Shown here: positions 16,727-24,040 of the stretch, in pieces
Layout: each line of letters opens with the position of its first letter
Position numbering within the stretch: the first letter of the stretch is position 1
DNA from: Hyphomicrobiales bacterium
Lineage (GTDB): Bacteria > Pseudomonadota > Alphaproteobacteria > Rhizobiales > Rhizobiaceae
Reading direction: 5' to 3'
DNA length: 64,000 nucleotides
Assembly: GCA_900468625.1 (NCBI GenBank)
Contig: UBUL01000013.1
Location: 30,951 to 94,950, forward strand
Notes under the pieces: model-generated
Seen by the model: only the letters and a program-made list of their open reading frames with translations
What the model was told of the DNA's origin: nothing
Database searches by the model: none
Translations under genes and position numbers: made by a program

Positions 16727-17518
16727 ATGAGCGATATCAGGCTTTACATGTTTCAATCGGGCACGCAGCGATGCAAGGCCCACGACATCAGAATGAACCA
16801 GGGCGGCGGCGCCGATTATGAAATCCCGGTTCCCTGGTTTCTGCTCACCCACCCCAAGGGCAATATTGTCATCGATGGCGGGCTTGCGGCCGAGGGCCTT
16901 GCCGCGCCGCGCCGCTATTGGGGCAATGTCGTCGACAGCTATCAGCCCGTGATGACCGAAGAGCAAGGATGCGTCGCGCAATTGGCAAGACTCGGCATAT
17001 CGAGCCAAGATATCCGCTTCGTCGTGCTCTCCCATCTGCATTCCGACCACAGTGGTGCCATCGGCCGCTTCCCCAATGCGATCCACATCGTCCAGCGCCG
17101 CGAATATGAATATGCCTTCGCGCCGGACTGGTTCGCTGCCGGCGCCTATGTCCGAAGGGATTTCGACCGTCCCAGCTTGAAATGGCACTTCCTGGAGGGC
17201 GCCGCCACCGACACCTATGACCTCCACGGCGACGGCGTGTTGCGGATGATCTCCACACCGGGCCACAGCGTCGGTCACCAATCCTTCCTGGTGCAGCTGC
17301 CGAACGCAGGCGCAATATTACTGACCATCGATGCCGCCTATACGCTCGACCACTGGAACGAAAAGGCGCTCCCCGGCTTCATGGCTTCCGCTGTTGATGC
17401 AGTGCGATCCGTCGGCAAGCTGAGGGCGCTTGCCGAACAGACCGATGCCCTAGTGGTCCCGGGGCATGATCCCGAGGCATGGCCTCGGTTCAAGCGCGCC
17501 CCGGCCTATTACGATTGA
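16727..17518 (+). CDS. N-acyl homoserine lactonase-family metallo-hydrolase
   Basis: A 263-aa metallo-beta-lactamase-fold protein. The zinc motif SHLHSDHSGAIG (about residue 105) is followed by the third His in TPGHSVGHQSF, the bridging Asp in LTIDAAYT, and a final His in VVPGHDPEAW. The set and spacing match AHL lactonases of the AttM/AiiA type, which open the lactone ring of quorum-sensing signals; other lactones are possible. The likely cytoplasmic enzyme has no signal peptide. It is divergent from a LysR gene and has no synthase or LuxR neighbour in the window, which suits a role in degrading foreign signals or using lactones. Confidence 0.84.
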   Translation: MSDIRLYMFQSGTQRCKAHDIRMNQGGGADYEIPVPWFLLTHPKGNIVIDGGLAAEGLAAPRRYWGNVVDSYQPVMTEEQGCVAQLARLGISSQDIRFVVLSHLHSDHSGAIGRFPNAIHIVQRREYEYAFAPDWFAAGAYVRRDFDRPSLKWHFLEGAATDTYDLHGDGVLRMISTPGHSVGHQSFLVQLPNAGAILLTIDAAYTLDHWNEKALPGFMASAVDAVRSVGKLRALAEQTDALVVPGHDPEAWPRFKRAPAYYD

Positions 17519-17608
17519 AGGCGCAGTCGGTTTCACCGTGAAGGCAGTCATGCCAGATGGTTTTCAGACATCCGTAGAGCGACAAGGGTGCGCATGCTTC
17601 GCCACACC

Positions 17609-18442
17609 CTAAAGTTTGGGCAAGAGCGATCTGATCCGCTCGGCATCGTCAGGCGTTGCCGGATTGTAGACGACCATGCTGAGGTCGGTGCGGCCATCGA
17701 CAGAGAAGGCCGAATATTCGAATGCGAGCGGACCGAGAACCGGATGGCGTATGTGCTTGACGGCCTCGCTATGAACGCCGGGAAAATCATTATCGCGCCA
17801 CATGGTTCTGAATTCCGGGCTGATCCGGCACAATTCCTCGACAAAAGGTTCGATCTCTGCCGCCGCGCCCGCGCGGGCCGCATCGACGCGGAATGCGCCC
17901 AGGGCAAAGCGCGCCACGCTTTCCCAGTCATACTGCATGGCGCGTGCCCGCGGATCGAGAAAGATGTAGCGCAGGATATTGCGTTCCTTGGGCGGCAGCG
18001 ATCCGTAATCGATCAGCATCACAGGTGCCGCCCGGTTCCATGCGATGACGTCCCAGGTTGCGGTCCGGATGAGGGCAGGGCTCGGCTCCAGCGCGTCGAG
18101 CACGCGCTGGAGCCGCGGCGTCACGCCATCATTCCTGCGGTAGCGGGCCTCGGGCGGACGGCCGAGCCCGAGCAGGAACAGATGCTCGCGCTCCACTTCC
18201 GTCAGCATCAGCGCACGAGCAATCCGGTCGAGCACGTCGGCCGAGGGAGCCCCGCCGCGCCCCTGTTCCAGCCATGTGTACCATGTCGGGCTGATATTGG
18301 CGCGCTGCGCCACCTCCTCGCGCCGTAGCCCCGGCGTTCGCCGCCTTTCCCCGCCAAAGCCGAGGGCGGATGGATCAAGCTTCGCCCGCCGGTCCCGCAG
18401 ATAGGCCCCGAGCAGATTTTCCGTGTCGAGAAGATCGGTCAT
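17609..18442 (-). CDS. XRE-family regulator with MmyB-like ligand-binding domain
   Basis: A 277-aa regulator. The N-terminal HTH reads TPGLRREEVAQRANISPTWY, then TWLEQGRG, and is followed by an MmyB-type PAS-like C-terminal domain (ALIRTATWDVIAWNRAA, then YIFLDPRARAMQYDWE and HPVLGPLAFEYSAFSVDGR). The family commonly sits next to, and controls, a single oxidoreductase gene, as here with the divergent SDR gene 93 bp away. Known members bind fatty-acid-like ligands, but no ligand is deducible. No operator stands out in the short shared promoter region beyond a weak GGT...ACC pair. Confidence 0.9.
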   Translation of the reverse strand: MTDLLDTENLLGAYLRDRRAKLDPSALGFGGERRRTPGLRREEVAQRANISPTWYTWLEQGRGGAPSADVLDRIARALMLTEVEREHLFLLGLGRPPEARYRRNDGVTPRLQRVLDALEPSPALIRTATWDVIAWNRAAPVMLIDYGSLPPKERNILRYIFLDPRARAMQYDWESVARFALGAFRVDAARAGAAAEIEPFVEELCRISPEFRTMWRDNDFPGVHSEAVKHIRHPVLGPLAFEYSAFSVDGRTDLSMVVYNPATPDDAERIRSLLPKL

Positions 18443-18535
18443 CCTGTTAGTGCTTTTACTATGATAAGGTCACTACTTTACCAGAATAACCGATAGGCCC
18501 AGATTTGTCTCCAACGAAATAAGGAGACTGTACTT

Positions 18536-19432
18536 ATGCGCGTATTCGTTACTGGAGCGACCGGAAATATCGGCTCGCATGTCGTCAGGGAGCTGATCGG
18601 AGCCGGCCATCGGGTGCTCGGCCTTTCCCGTTCCAAAGAGAAGGCGGTCGCACTTGCGGCAGCCGGCGCCGAGGTGCTTCACGGCACCATTGAGGATCCG
18701 GATATCCTGAAAAGTGGGGCTTCCCAATCGGACGGCGTCATCCATCTTGCCTTCAACCACGATTTCTCGAGATTCGTCCAGAATTGCGAGGACGACCGCC
18801 GCGTCATCGCAACGCTTGCCTCGGCCCTTGCGGGTTCGGCGCGTCCGCTGGTCATCACCTCGGGAACGCCGATCGCCAACACCATCCCGGACGAGCCCGC
18901 CAGGGAAGACAATCCGATCGTTGGCTCCGATACGCATCCGCGTGCAGCCAGCGAGGAAGCGGGGAACCTGGCAAGCGAGATCGGCGTCAATGTCTCGGTC
19001 GTGCGGCTGCCGCAGGTGCATGATCCGGTCAGTCAGGGGCTTATCACGCCGCTGATCGAGATATTCAGGCAGAAGGGCGTCTGCGCCTACATCGAGGATG
19101 GGCTCAATCGCTGGCCGGCAGCGCATTTTACCGATGTCGCTCGCCTTTATCGCCTCGTCGTCGAGCGCGCCGAGCCGAACGCGAAGTACCATGCGGTTGC
19201 CGAGGAAGGTGTGCCGATGCGCGATATCGCCGAGATCCTCGGCCGCCGCCTGAACCTGCCGGTGAAATCCGTCGGCAGGCAAGAGGCCCAGGAATATTTC
19301 GGCTGGCTCTCCATGTTCGCCACGCGCGACATGCCGGCCTCCAGCGCCAAGACGCGTCAGAAGCTCGGCTGGGAGCCGAAGGGTCCGAAGCTGCTCGACG
19401 ATCTCGCCGAGTTGCAGGTTTCCGCAGCCTGA
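18536..19432 (+). CDS. Atypical SDR-family NAD(P)-dependent epimerase/oxidoreductase
   Basis: A 298-aa extended-type Rossmann protein. GATGNIGSHVVRELI at residues 7-21 binds the cofactor, and SDGVIHLAFNHDF corresponds to the second strand region. No YxxxK catalytic pair is seen: the matching segment reads HPRAASEEAGNLA, so it resembles the atypical SDRs with an RAxSE motif. The C-terminal part (PAAHFTDVARLYRLVVE, then DMPASSAKTRQKLGWEP) fits nucleoside-diphosphate-sugar epimerase relatives. RBS AAGGAGA precedes the ATG. Probably controlled by the divergent XRE regulator. Substrate unknown. Confidence 0.86.
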   Translation: MRVFVTGATGNIGSHVVRELIGAGHRVLGLSRSKEKAVALAAAGAEVLHGTIEDPDILKSGASQSDGVIHLAFNHDFSRFVQNCEDDRRVIATLASALAGSARPLVITSGTPIANTIPDEPAREDNPIVGSDTHPRAASEEAGNLASEIGVNVSVVRLPQVHDPVSQGLITPLIEIFRQKGVCAYIEDGLNRWPAAHFTDVARLYRLVVERAEPNAKYHAVAEEGVPMRDIAEILGRRLNLPVKSVGRQEAQEYFGWLSMFATRDMPASSAKTRQKLGWEPKGPKLLDDLAELQVSAA

Positions 19433-19488
19433 GGTGTGCTCGGGTTCTTCGATCCAATGATGAATTTGAACCGGGTAACTCCACGGAT

Positions 19489-19521
19489 AAGGGCCTGACC
19501 GGCTTCGTCAGCCAGGCCTTT
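19489..19521. terminator. Bidirectional terminator-like hairpin
   Basis: AAGGGCCTGAC...GTCAGCCAGGCCTTT can pair as AAGG-CCTGAC with GTCAG-CC-AGGCCTT. It lies between the converging SDR and tetR-type genes. It ends in only three Ts on the plus strand, so the call is moderate. Confidence 0.45.
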
Positions 19522-19556
19522 GTCATTCGCGAACGCTCTTCTGGCCAGTCTCGGCG

Positions 19557-20183
19557 TCAGATGTATGCCGTTCCCGCGAGCGCGGCATCGACACCTGCAA
19601 AGCCGCGCTCCATGATGCCTAGCAGAGCGGCGTCGGGCTTTCCGTTCTCGCGAAATATGCGCAGTGCTTCGGCATAGGCGACCACCAGTGTCGCCATCAG
19701 CATTGCGCCGGCAAGACGCGCATCGGGATCGGACCGGGGCCGGCCTGCCGCTTCGGACAGCATTGCCGAGAGATCATCGGCAAGCATCACCTGCAACTCG
19801 CGCGCATACGCCGTCAGAGTCCGGCTCTCCGCCACCATGCGCCAGAACGCGATAGGCCGCTCCGTGATCCTGAACAGCGGGTGCTGTGATGCCACCAATT
19901 CCCGCATCAACACCTGGAATGCGCGAACTGGCGGCTGTTGACCGCGATCGGCAATCGCCTCCCGCACCAGCTCCCGCACTTCATCCTCGCGATCGAAGAC
20001 CAGATCCTCCTTGCGGCGGAAGTAGTTGAACACCGTCTTCCTGGCGACATCGGCCTCAAAGGCGATATCGGCGACTGACACATTATCGAAGCCATGTTCG
20101 ACAAACAGGCGCGTTGCGACCTCGGAGATCGCCTGACGCGTCATCTCCTTCTTGCGGTCCCTGAGTTTGACTCGATTTGACAT
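19557..20183 (-). CDS. TetR-family transcriptional regulator
   Basis: A 208-aa repressor with an N-terminal arm (MSNRVKLRDRKKEMTRQAIS) and HTH (ATRLFVEHGFDNVSVADIAF, then ADVARKTVFNYFRRKEDLVF), followed by a helical effector domain that includes PIAFWRMVAESRTLTAYARE. Two abutting palindromic sites begin eight bases before its start codon, and the FAD monooxygenase gene diverges from the other side, so it most likely represses both genes until an aromatic or drug-like ligand appears. Confidence 0.92.
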   Translation of the reverse strand: MSNRVKLRDRKKEMTRQAISEVATRLFVEHGFDNVSVADIAFEADVARKTVFNYFRRKEDLVFDREDEVRELVREAIADRGQQPPVRAFQVLMRELVASQHPLFRITERPIAFWRMVAESRTLTAYARELQVMLADDLSAMLSEAAGRPRSDPDARLAGAMLMATLVVAYAEALRIFRENGKPDAALLGIMERGFAGVDAALAGTAYI

Positions 20184-20190
20184 GACGATA

Positions 20191-20224
20191 TTTATACCAT
20201 AAGTAAATTTATACCGAGTATAAA
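20191..20224. promoter_or_regulatory. Tandem TetR-type operators
   Basis: 20208-20224 is TTTATAC-CGA-GTATAAA, a perfect 7-bp dyad. Directly next to it, 20191-20207 (TTTATAC-CAT-AAGTAAA) has the same left arm and a degenerate right arm. Two 17-bp units abut without a gap between the divergent tetR-type and monooxygenase genes. Confidence 0.7.
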
Positions 20225-20370
20225 AATAGCGATGTGGTCACAGAATTGGTGAAATCGGCACAGGCTTTAAGGCTGTTTCTGTGACCCGGACCGCCGCCCG
20301 TTCAAATAGGGATGGGCGAAGCCGAAGCTGTCCGGAGCCCTTGCGGCGCGCTCGCTTGAGGAGTTCTGTC

Positions 20371-21909
20371 TTGATTTATGATGTCCTGATCGCCGGCGGC
20401 GGACCGGTCGGCTTGTTTCTCGCCTGTGAGCTGCGTCTCGCCGGCCTTTCCGTATTGGTGCTGGAGCAGGCCAAGGATCCGAGCTCGCCCTTGAAGCGTC
20501 TTCCGTTCGGCATGCGCGGCCTTTCCGCCCCGACCATCGAAGCCTTCTATCGTCGCGGCCTGCTGGACGATGTCGCTGCGTCAAAACCTATGAAGGATGG
20601 CTCGGGCGATCGCAGCTCATCTGCGGCGCACTGGATGCACCAGGCGCGTCGCCCCGGCGGCCATTTCGCCGGCATCCAGTTCTGCCATGACAAAATCGAC
20701 GCCTCGAAGTGGCCCTATCGCCTGCCAACTCCTGCCGGCACCACCATGATGGTCGAGATGGAAAGTCTCGAAACCATCTTGGCCGCACGCGCGGAGGCGA
20801 TGGGTGCCGAGATCAGGCGCGACTTCGGCGTCGAGGGGTTCGATCAGTCGGATGATGATGTCACTGTCCGAGCTGGCGGCGAGACTTTTCGCGGGCGCTG
20901 GCTCGTTGGTTGCGATGGTGGCCGCAGCATCGTCCGTAAGGCCGGTGGTTTCGCGTTCGTCGGCACCGATCCCGAATTCACCGGCTATTCGGCCGAAATC
21001 GAGCTGGCGGATCCGGAGAAGCTTCGTTCAAGCCGCCACTACACCGCGACGGGCATGTATACCTATGCGACGCCGGGGACGATCGCGATGGTCGATTTCG
21101 ACGGAGGTATCTTCCATCGCACCCAGCCGATCACGCTAGACCACGTGCAGGCCGTGCTGCGTCGTATCTCCGGCACCGACGTCACCGTGACGGCGCTCAA
21201 GCTTGCCACGACGTGGACGGATCGCGCCTACCAGGCGACAGCCTATCGAAGAGGGCGCGTCCTGCTTGCCGGCGATGCCGCGCATATTCATTCCCCCTTG
21301 GGCGGCCAAGGTCTAAACCTCGGCCTTGGCGATGCAATGAACCTCGGATGGAAGTTTGCGGCCACCCTCCGCGGCGAGGCGCCGGAGCGCCTGCTCGACA
21401 CCTATTTCAGCGAACGCCATCCGGTCGGAGCCCAGGTGCTCGACTGGTCGCGCGCTCAGGTCGCGCTCATGCGGCCGAGCCAGAGCTCGCGCGCACTCGA
21501 AGCGGTCATCCGCGATCTGATCGACACGCGTGACGGCGCCACCTACTTCGCCGAACGCGTCTGGGGCGTTTCTCTCCGCTACGATCTCGGTGATATCAAT
21601 CCGCTGGTGGGCCGCAGCGCCCCTGATTTCGAACTGGCAGATGGTACGAAACTTGGTGATTTCCTCGGAACAGGCAAAGGTCTGTTGCTGGATTTCGACG
21701 CCCGGGCATCGCTCGAAGCCGTTGCAGGTCGCTGGGGTGACCGGATCACTTACATCGCGAGCGACGTCAAGGACCGGCTGGGCTTGAGCGCGCTGCTCGT
21801 GCGGCCCGACGGCGTCGTTGCCTGGGTTGGTGAAGCTGAGCCGGATTTCGAAGCTGCTGCCGAAGCGGCGTTACGATGGTTCGGCACGAGGTTGTTACCT
21901 ATGTCTTAG
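20371..21909 (+). CDS. FAD-dependent aromatic-type monooxygenase with thioredoxin-like C-terminus
   Basis: A 512-aa group A flavin hydroxylase (PheA/TfdB-like). It has the FAD motif DVLIAGGGPVGLFLACELRL, a DG segment (WLVGCDGGRSIVRK), and the ribityl-binding GDAAHIHSPLGGQGLNLGL. The C-terminal 100 residues (VGRSAPDFELADGTKLGDFL onward) form the thioredoxin-like domain seen in phenol hydroxylase and antibiotic-modifying oxygenases. The TTG start at 20371 is preferred to the ATG at 20281: GAGGAG stands seven bases ahead and the protein begins directly with the Rossmann strand. It is divergent from its likely TetR repressor. The last residues (LLPMS) come from a 13-bp repeat and may not be ancestral. 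Confidence 0.9.
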   Translation: MIYDVLIAGGGPVGLFLACELRLAGLSVLVLEQAKDPSSPLKRLPFGMRGLSAPTIEAFYRRGLLDDVAASKPMKDGSGDRSSSAAHWMHQARRPGGHFAGIQFCHDKIDASKWPYRLPTPAGTTMMVEMESLETILAARAEAMGAEIRRDFGVEGFDQSDDDVTVRAGGETFRGRWLVGCDGGRSIVRKAGGFAFVGTDPEFTGYSAEIELADPEKLRSSRHYTATGMYTYATPGTIAMVDFDGGIFHRTQPITLDHVQAVLRRISGTDVTVTALKLATTWTDRAYQATAYRRGRVLLAGDAAHIHSPLGGQGLNLGLGDAMNLGWKFAATLRGEAPERLLDTYFSERHPVGAQVLDWSRAQVALMRPSQSSRALEAVIRDLIDTRDGATYFAERVWGVSLRYDLGDINPLVGRSAPDFELADGTKLGDFLGTGKGLLLDFDARASLEAVAGRWGDRITYIASDVKDRLGLSALLVRPDGVVAWVGEAEPDFEAAAEAALRWFGTRLLPMS

Positions 21910-21929
21910 GGACGGATTGTTACCTATGT
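21892..21929. repeat. 13-bp direct repeat at the monooxygenase 3' end
   Basis: TTGTTACCTATGT occurs at 21892-21904 and again at 21917-21929, 25 bp apart. The first copy supplies the last codons of the monooxygenase; the second lies 23 bp before the tRNA. It recalls the terminal sequences of some insertion elements, so it may be an IS remnant. Confidence 0.5.
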
Positions 21930-21952
21930 GTCCGGGTCGGACAATATTTTGA

Positions 21953-22042
21953 TGGCGGACAGGGAGGGATTCGAACCCTCGGTACGCTTTCACGTACACA
22001 CGCGTTCCAGGCGTGCGCCTTAAACCACTCGGCCACCTGTCC
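21953..22042 (-). tRNA. tRNA-Ser (anticodon GGA)
   Basis: Read on the minus strand. The 7-bp acceptor stem GGACAGG pairs with CCTGTCC, followed by discriminator G and an encoded CCA (21953-21955). The anticodon stem CACGC/GCGTG encloses CTGGAAC, giving anticodon GGA, which reads UCC and UCU codons. The long variable arm (about 22 bases, GTGTACGTGAAAGCGTACC) is diagnostic of a class II tRNA such as Ser. The T-arm GGGTTCGAATCCC is standard. Confidence 0.96.
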
Positions 22043-22275
22043 TTTGGCGTTTCGCACCCGGTCAGGAAGCAAATCGTCGGAACGGCCGCGATATATACCG
22101 ATGAATTTCTGGCAATCAACCCGAATCTGACAGATTTTTGACTTGTCGGCGCAAAACTCCGAATCTCTTCCCCATTGCGCTTGTTTCCGGCGCAACTTAT
22201 TTAAAGAGACAGATGAGGCGGCATAAGACCGGTCGGCCTGCAAAGGCCTGACGAAGTGAGCATCCGGAGGAGTTT

Positions 22276-22593
22276 ATGCGTTTCCTGTTGCGTTTTGCCA
22301 GCCTTGTCGCGCTGGTGGTGGCTGTGATCGCCGGCACCATCGATTCCATCCAATCCGTGGCGGCTTCAGCCGTTGTCATGACCCCCATGGGGGATGCATG
22401 GAATGATGTCAGCCCTTCGTCGCTGGCGAGCCTCCGCACGGCGATCGCCTATTACGTCCATCCCCGCTTCTATGACATGGCGATGCAATGGCTGCTGTTT
22501 CAGCCGGCTTTCGCTGTCTTTCTGGCGATTTCGCTGCTCCTCTGGATGATCGCCTACAAGCGTCGGCCCTCAGCCGGCCGCTTCAGCGCGTGA
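22276..22593 (+). CDS. Small membrane protein of unknown function
   Basis: A 105-aa protein with two clear hydrophobic segments: residues about 2-24 (FLLRFASLVALVVAVIAGTI) and about 71-93 (WLLFQPAFAVFLAISLLLWM). A charged tail (AYKRRPSAGRFSA) is probably cytoplasmic. The loop between them (about 45 residues) would be periplasmic. A strong GGAGG stands six bases before the ATG. It lies alone between the tRNA and the nucleoside locus. I do not recognise a named family. Confidence 0.78.
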   Translation: MRFLLRFASLVALVVAVIAGTIDSIQSVAASAVVMTPMGDAWNDVSPSSLASLRTAIAYYVHPRFYDMAMQWLLFQPAFAVFLAISLLLWMIAYKRRPSAGRFSA

Positions 22594-22626
22594 GAGGGGA
22601 TGGAAGCACCTTTCAGCCTGTGCCAT

Positions 22627-22905
22627 TCAGAGAATTCGGCGCTTCCGGGTGGGAGCTGAAGGTGGAATCCCTATGCCGCCGAATGGGGTGAAACCGGCGA
22701 TCGTGAAGCACGGATCGGCCGTCTCGTTGGCCAATAAAGTTGCAGTTTCAGGCCGAAATTGTTTAAAAAACGGGTCGTCTGGATGGGTTTTCACCAATTC
22801 CCACAAATCTTTACCAACTGAAAAATTTCTCGTGAATTTTTCGTGCAGCCATGCAAGGATGCGCGCCAGCTTGGCCTCGGGGGAGGCCGGCGGTTCCGCA
22901 GACAT
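22627..22905 (-). CDS. Possible small protein in the 371-bp gap before the nucleoside operon
   Basis: The gap 22594-22964 holds no plus-strand gene. On the minus strand a 92-aa frame starts MSAEPPASPEAKLARILAWL and continues with KFTRNFSVGKDLWELVKTHP. Its hydrophobic spacing looks protein-like in the first half, but the end (PPSAPTRKRRIL) does not, and it has no clear RBS. The same DNA must carry the promoter of the nucleoside operon. Listed as a weak candidate only. Confidence 0.25.
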   Translation of the reverse strand: MSAEPPASPEAKLARILAWLHEKFTRNFSVGKDLWELVKTHPDDPFFKQFRPETATLLANETADPCFTIAGFTPFGGIGIPPSAPTRKRRIL

Positions 22906-22964
22906 GTCCGGTCAACGGGCTTGCGGGAGGACCCAACAAGATAGCAACAACAGGGCTGCACCAC

Positions 22965-23960
22965 ATGAAAAAATCCCTTCTGACCCTTTTTGCCTTGGCT
23001 GCCATGTCGGCGACGGCGCTTGCGGCCGACATCAAGCCGGCGATCGTCTACGGAACCGGCGGCAAGTTCGACAAGTCTTTCAACGAAGCAGCCTATAACG
23101 GCGCCGAAAAGTTCAAGAAGGAAACCGGCATCGCCTATCGCGATTTCGAGCCGACGGGCGACACCCAGGGCGAACAGGCGCTGCGCAACTTCGCCAGCAA
23201 GGGCTTCAATCCGGTCATCGCCGTCTCCTTCGCCTGGACCTCCGCTCTCCAGAAGGTCGCCGCCGAATATCCGAAGACCGAATTCGTGCTGATCGACGAC
23301 AGCCTCGACCTGCCGAACGTCCGCTCGGTCAAGTTCAAGGAAAATGAAGGCTCCTATCTCGCCGGCGTCATGGCCGCCATCGCATCGAAGTCCGGCAAGG
23401 TCGGCTTCGTCGGCGGCATGGACATCCCGCTGATCCGCAAGTTCGAATGCGGCTACGAGCTGGGCGCGCGCGCCACCAACCCGAAGATCGAAGTCCTTCA
23501 GAACATGACCGGCACGACCGGTGCTGCCTGGAACGACCCGGTTCGCGGCGGCGAGCTCACCAAGAACCAGATCGACCAGGGCGCCGACGTCGTTTACGCC
23601 GCTGCCGGCGCGACCGGCCTCGGCGTGCTGCAGACGGCCGCCGACAACAAGAAGCTGTCGATCGGTGTGGACTCCAACCAGAATTACCTGCATCCGGGTT
23701 CGGTCCTCACCTCCGTCGTCAAGCGCGTCGACCTCGCAGTCTACAATGCCTTCAGCGATGCCAAGAACGGCAAGTTCACGCCCGGCACCCAGGAGCTCGG
23801 TCTGAAGGAAGACGGCGTTGCCGTCGCCATGGACGACAACAACAAGCCCCTCGTCACTCCGGAAATGCAGGCTGCCGTCGACAAGGCGCGGACCGATATC
23901 GTCGCCGGCACCATCAAGGTCCACGACTATCTGACCGACAACGCCTGCCCGAAGAACTGA
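22965..23960 (+). CDS. BMP-family nucleoside ABC transporter substrate-binding protein
   Basis: A 331-aa periplasmic binding protein (Bmp/PnrA/Med family). The signal peptide MKKSLLTLFALAAMSATALA ends before ADIKPAIVYG. Family features are GTGGKFDKSFNEAAYNGAEK, FVLIDDSLDLPNVRSVKFKE, NEGSYLAGVMAAI and KVGFVGGMDIPLI. Members bind purine nucleosides. The start is set by the signal peptide; an open frame reaches back to 22851 without one. It is the first gene of a long operon with its ATPase, two permeases and nucleoside-degrading enzymes, which makes nucleoside the likely ligand. Confidence 0.93.
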   Translation: MKKSLLTLFALAAMSATALAADIKPAIVYGTGGKFDKSFNEAAYNGAEKFKKETGIAYRDFEPTGDTQGEQALRNFASKGFNPVIAVSFAWTSALQKVAAEYPKTEFVLIDDSLDLPNVRSVKFKENEGSYLAGVMAAIASKSGKVGFVGGMDIPLIRKFECGYELGARATNPKIEVLQNMTGTTGAAWNDPVRGGELTKNQIDQGADVVYAAAGATGLGVLQTAADNKKLSIGVDSNQNYLHPGSVLTSVVKRVDLAVYNAFSDAKNGKFTPGTQELGLKEDGVAVAMDDNNKPLVTPEMQAAVDKARTDIVAGTIKVHDYLTDNACPKN

Positions 23961-23968
23961 TATGAAGC

Positions 23969-24005
23969 AAGGGCGTATGACGAGGCAAAAACGTCATACG
24001 CCCTT
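23969..24005 (+). terminator. Stem-loop between binding-protein and ATPase genes
   Basis: A perfect 14-bp stem (AAGGGCGTATGACG / CGTCATACGCCCTT) with a 9-base loop, followed by TTCTT. Such intercistronic hairpins often act as partial terminators or 3' stabilisers that keep the binding protein more abundant than its membrane partners. Confidence 0.72.
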
Positions 24006-24040
24006 TTCTTATCCGGAATCCGGTTTCTGGAGCCCCTATA

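Noticed and set aside
21910..22275. Genomic island at the tRNA-Ser gene
   Set aside because: Apart from the 13-bp repeat there is no integrase, no duplicated tRNA 3' end and no shift in composition in the neighbouring genes.
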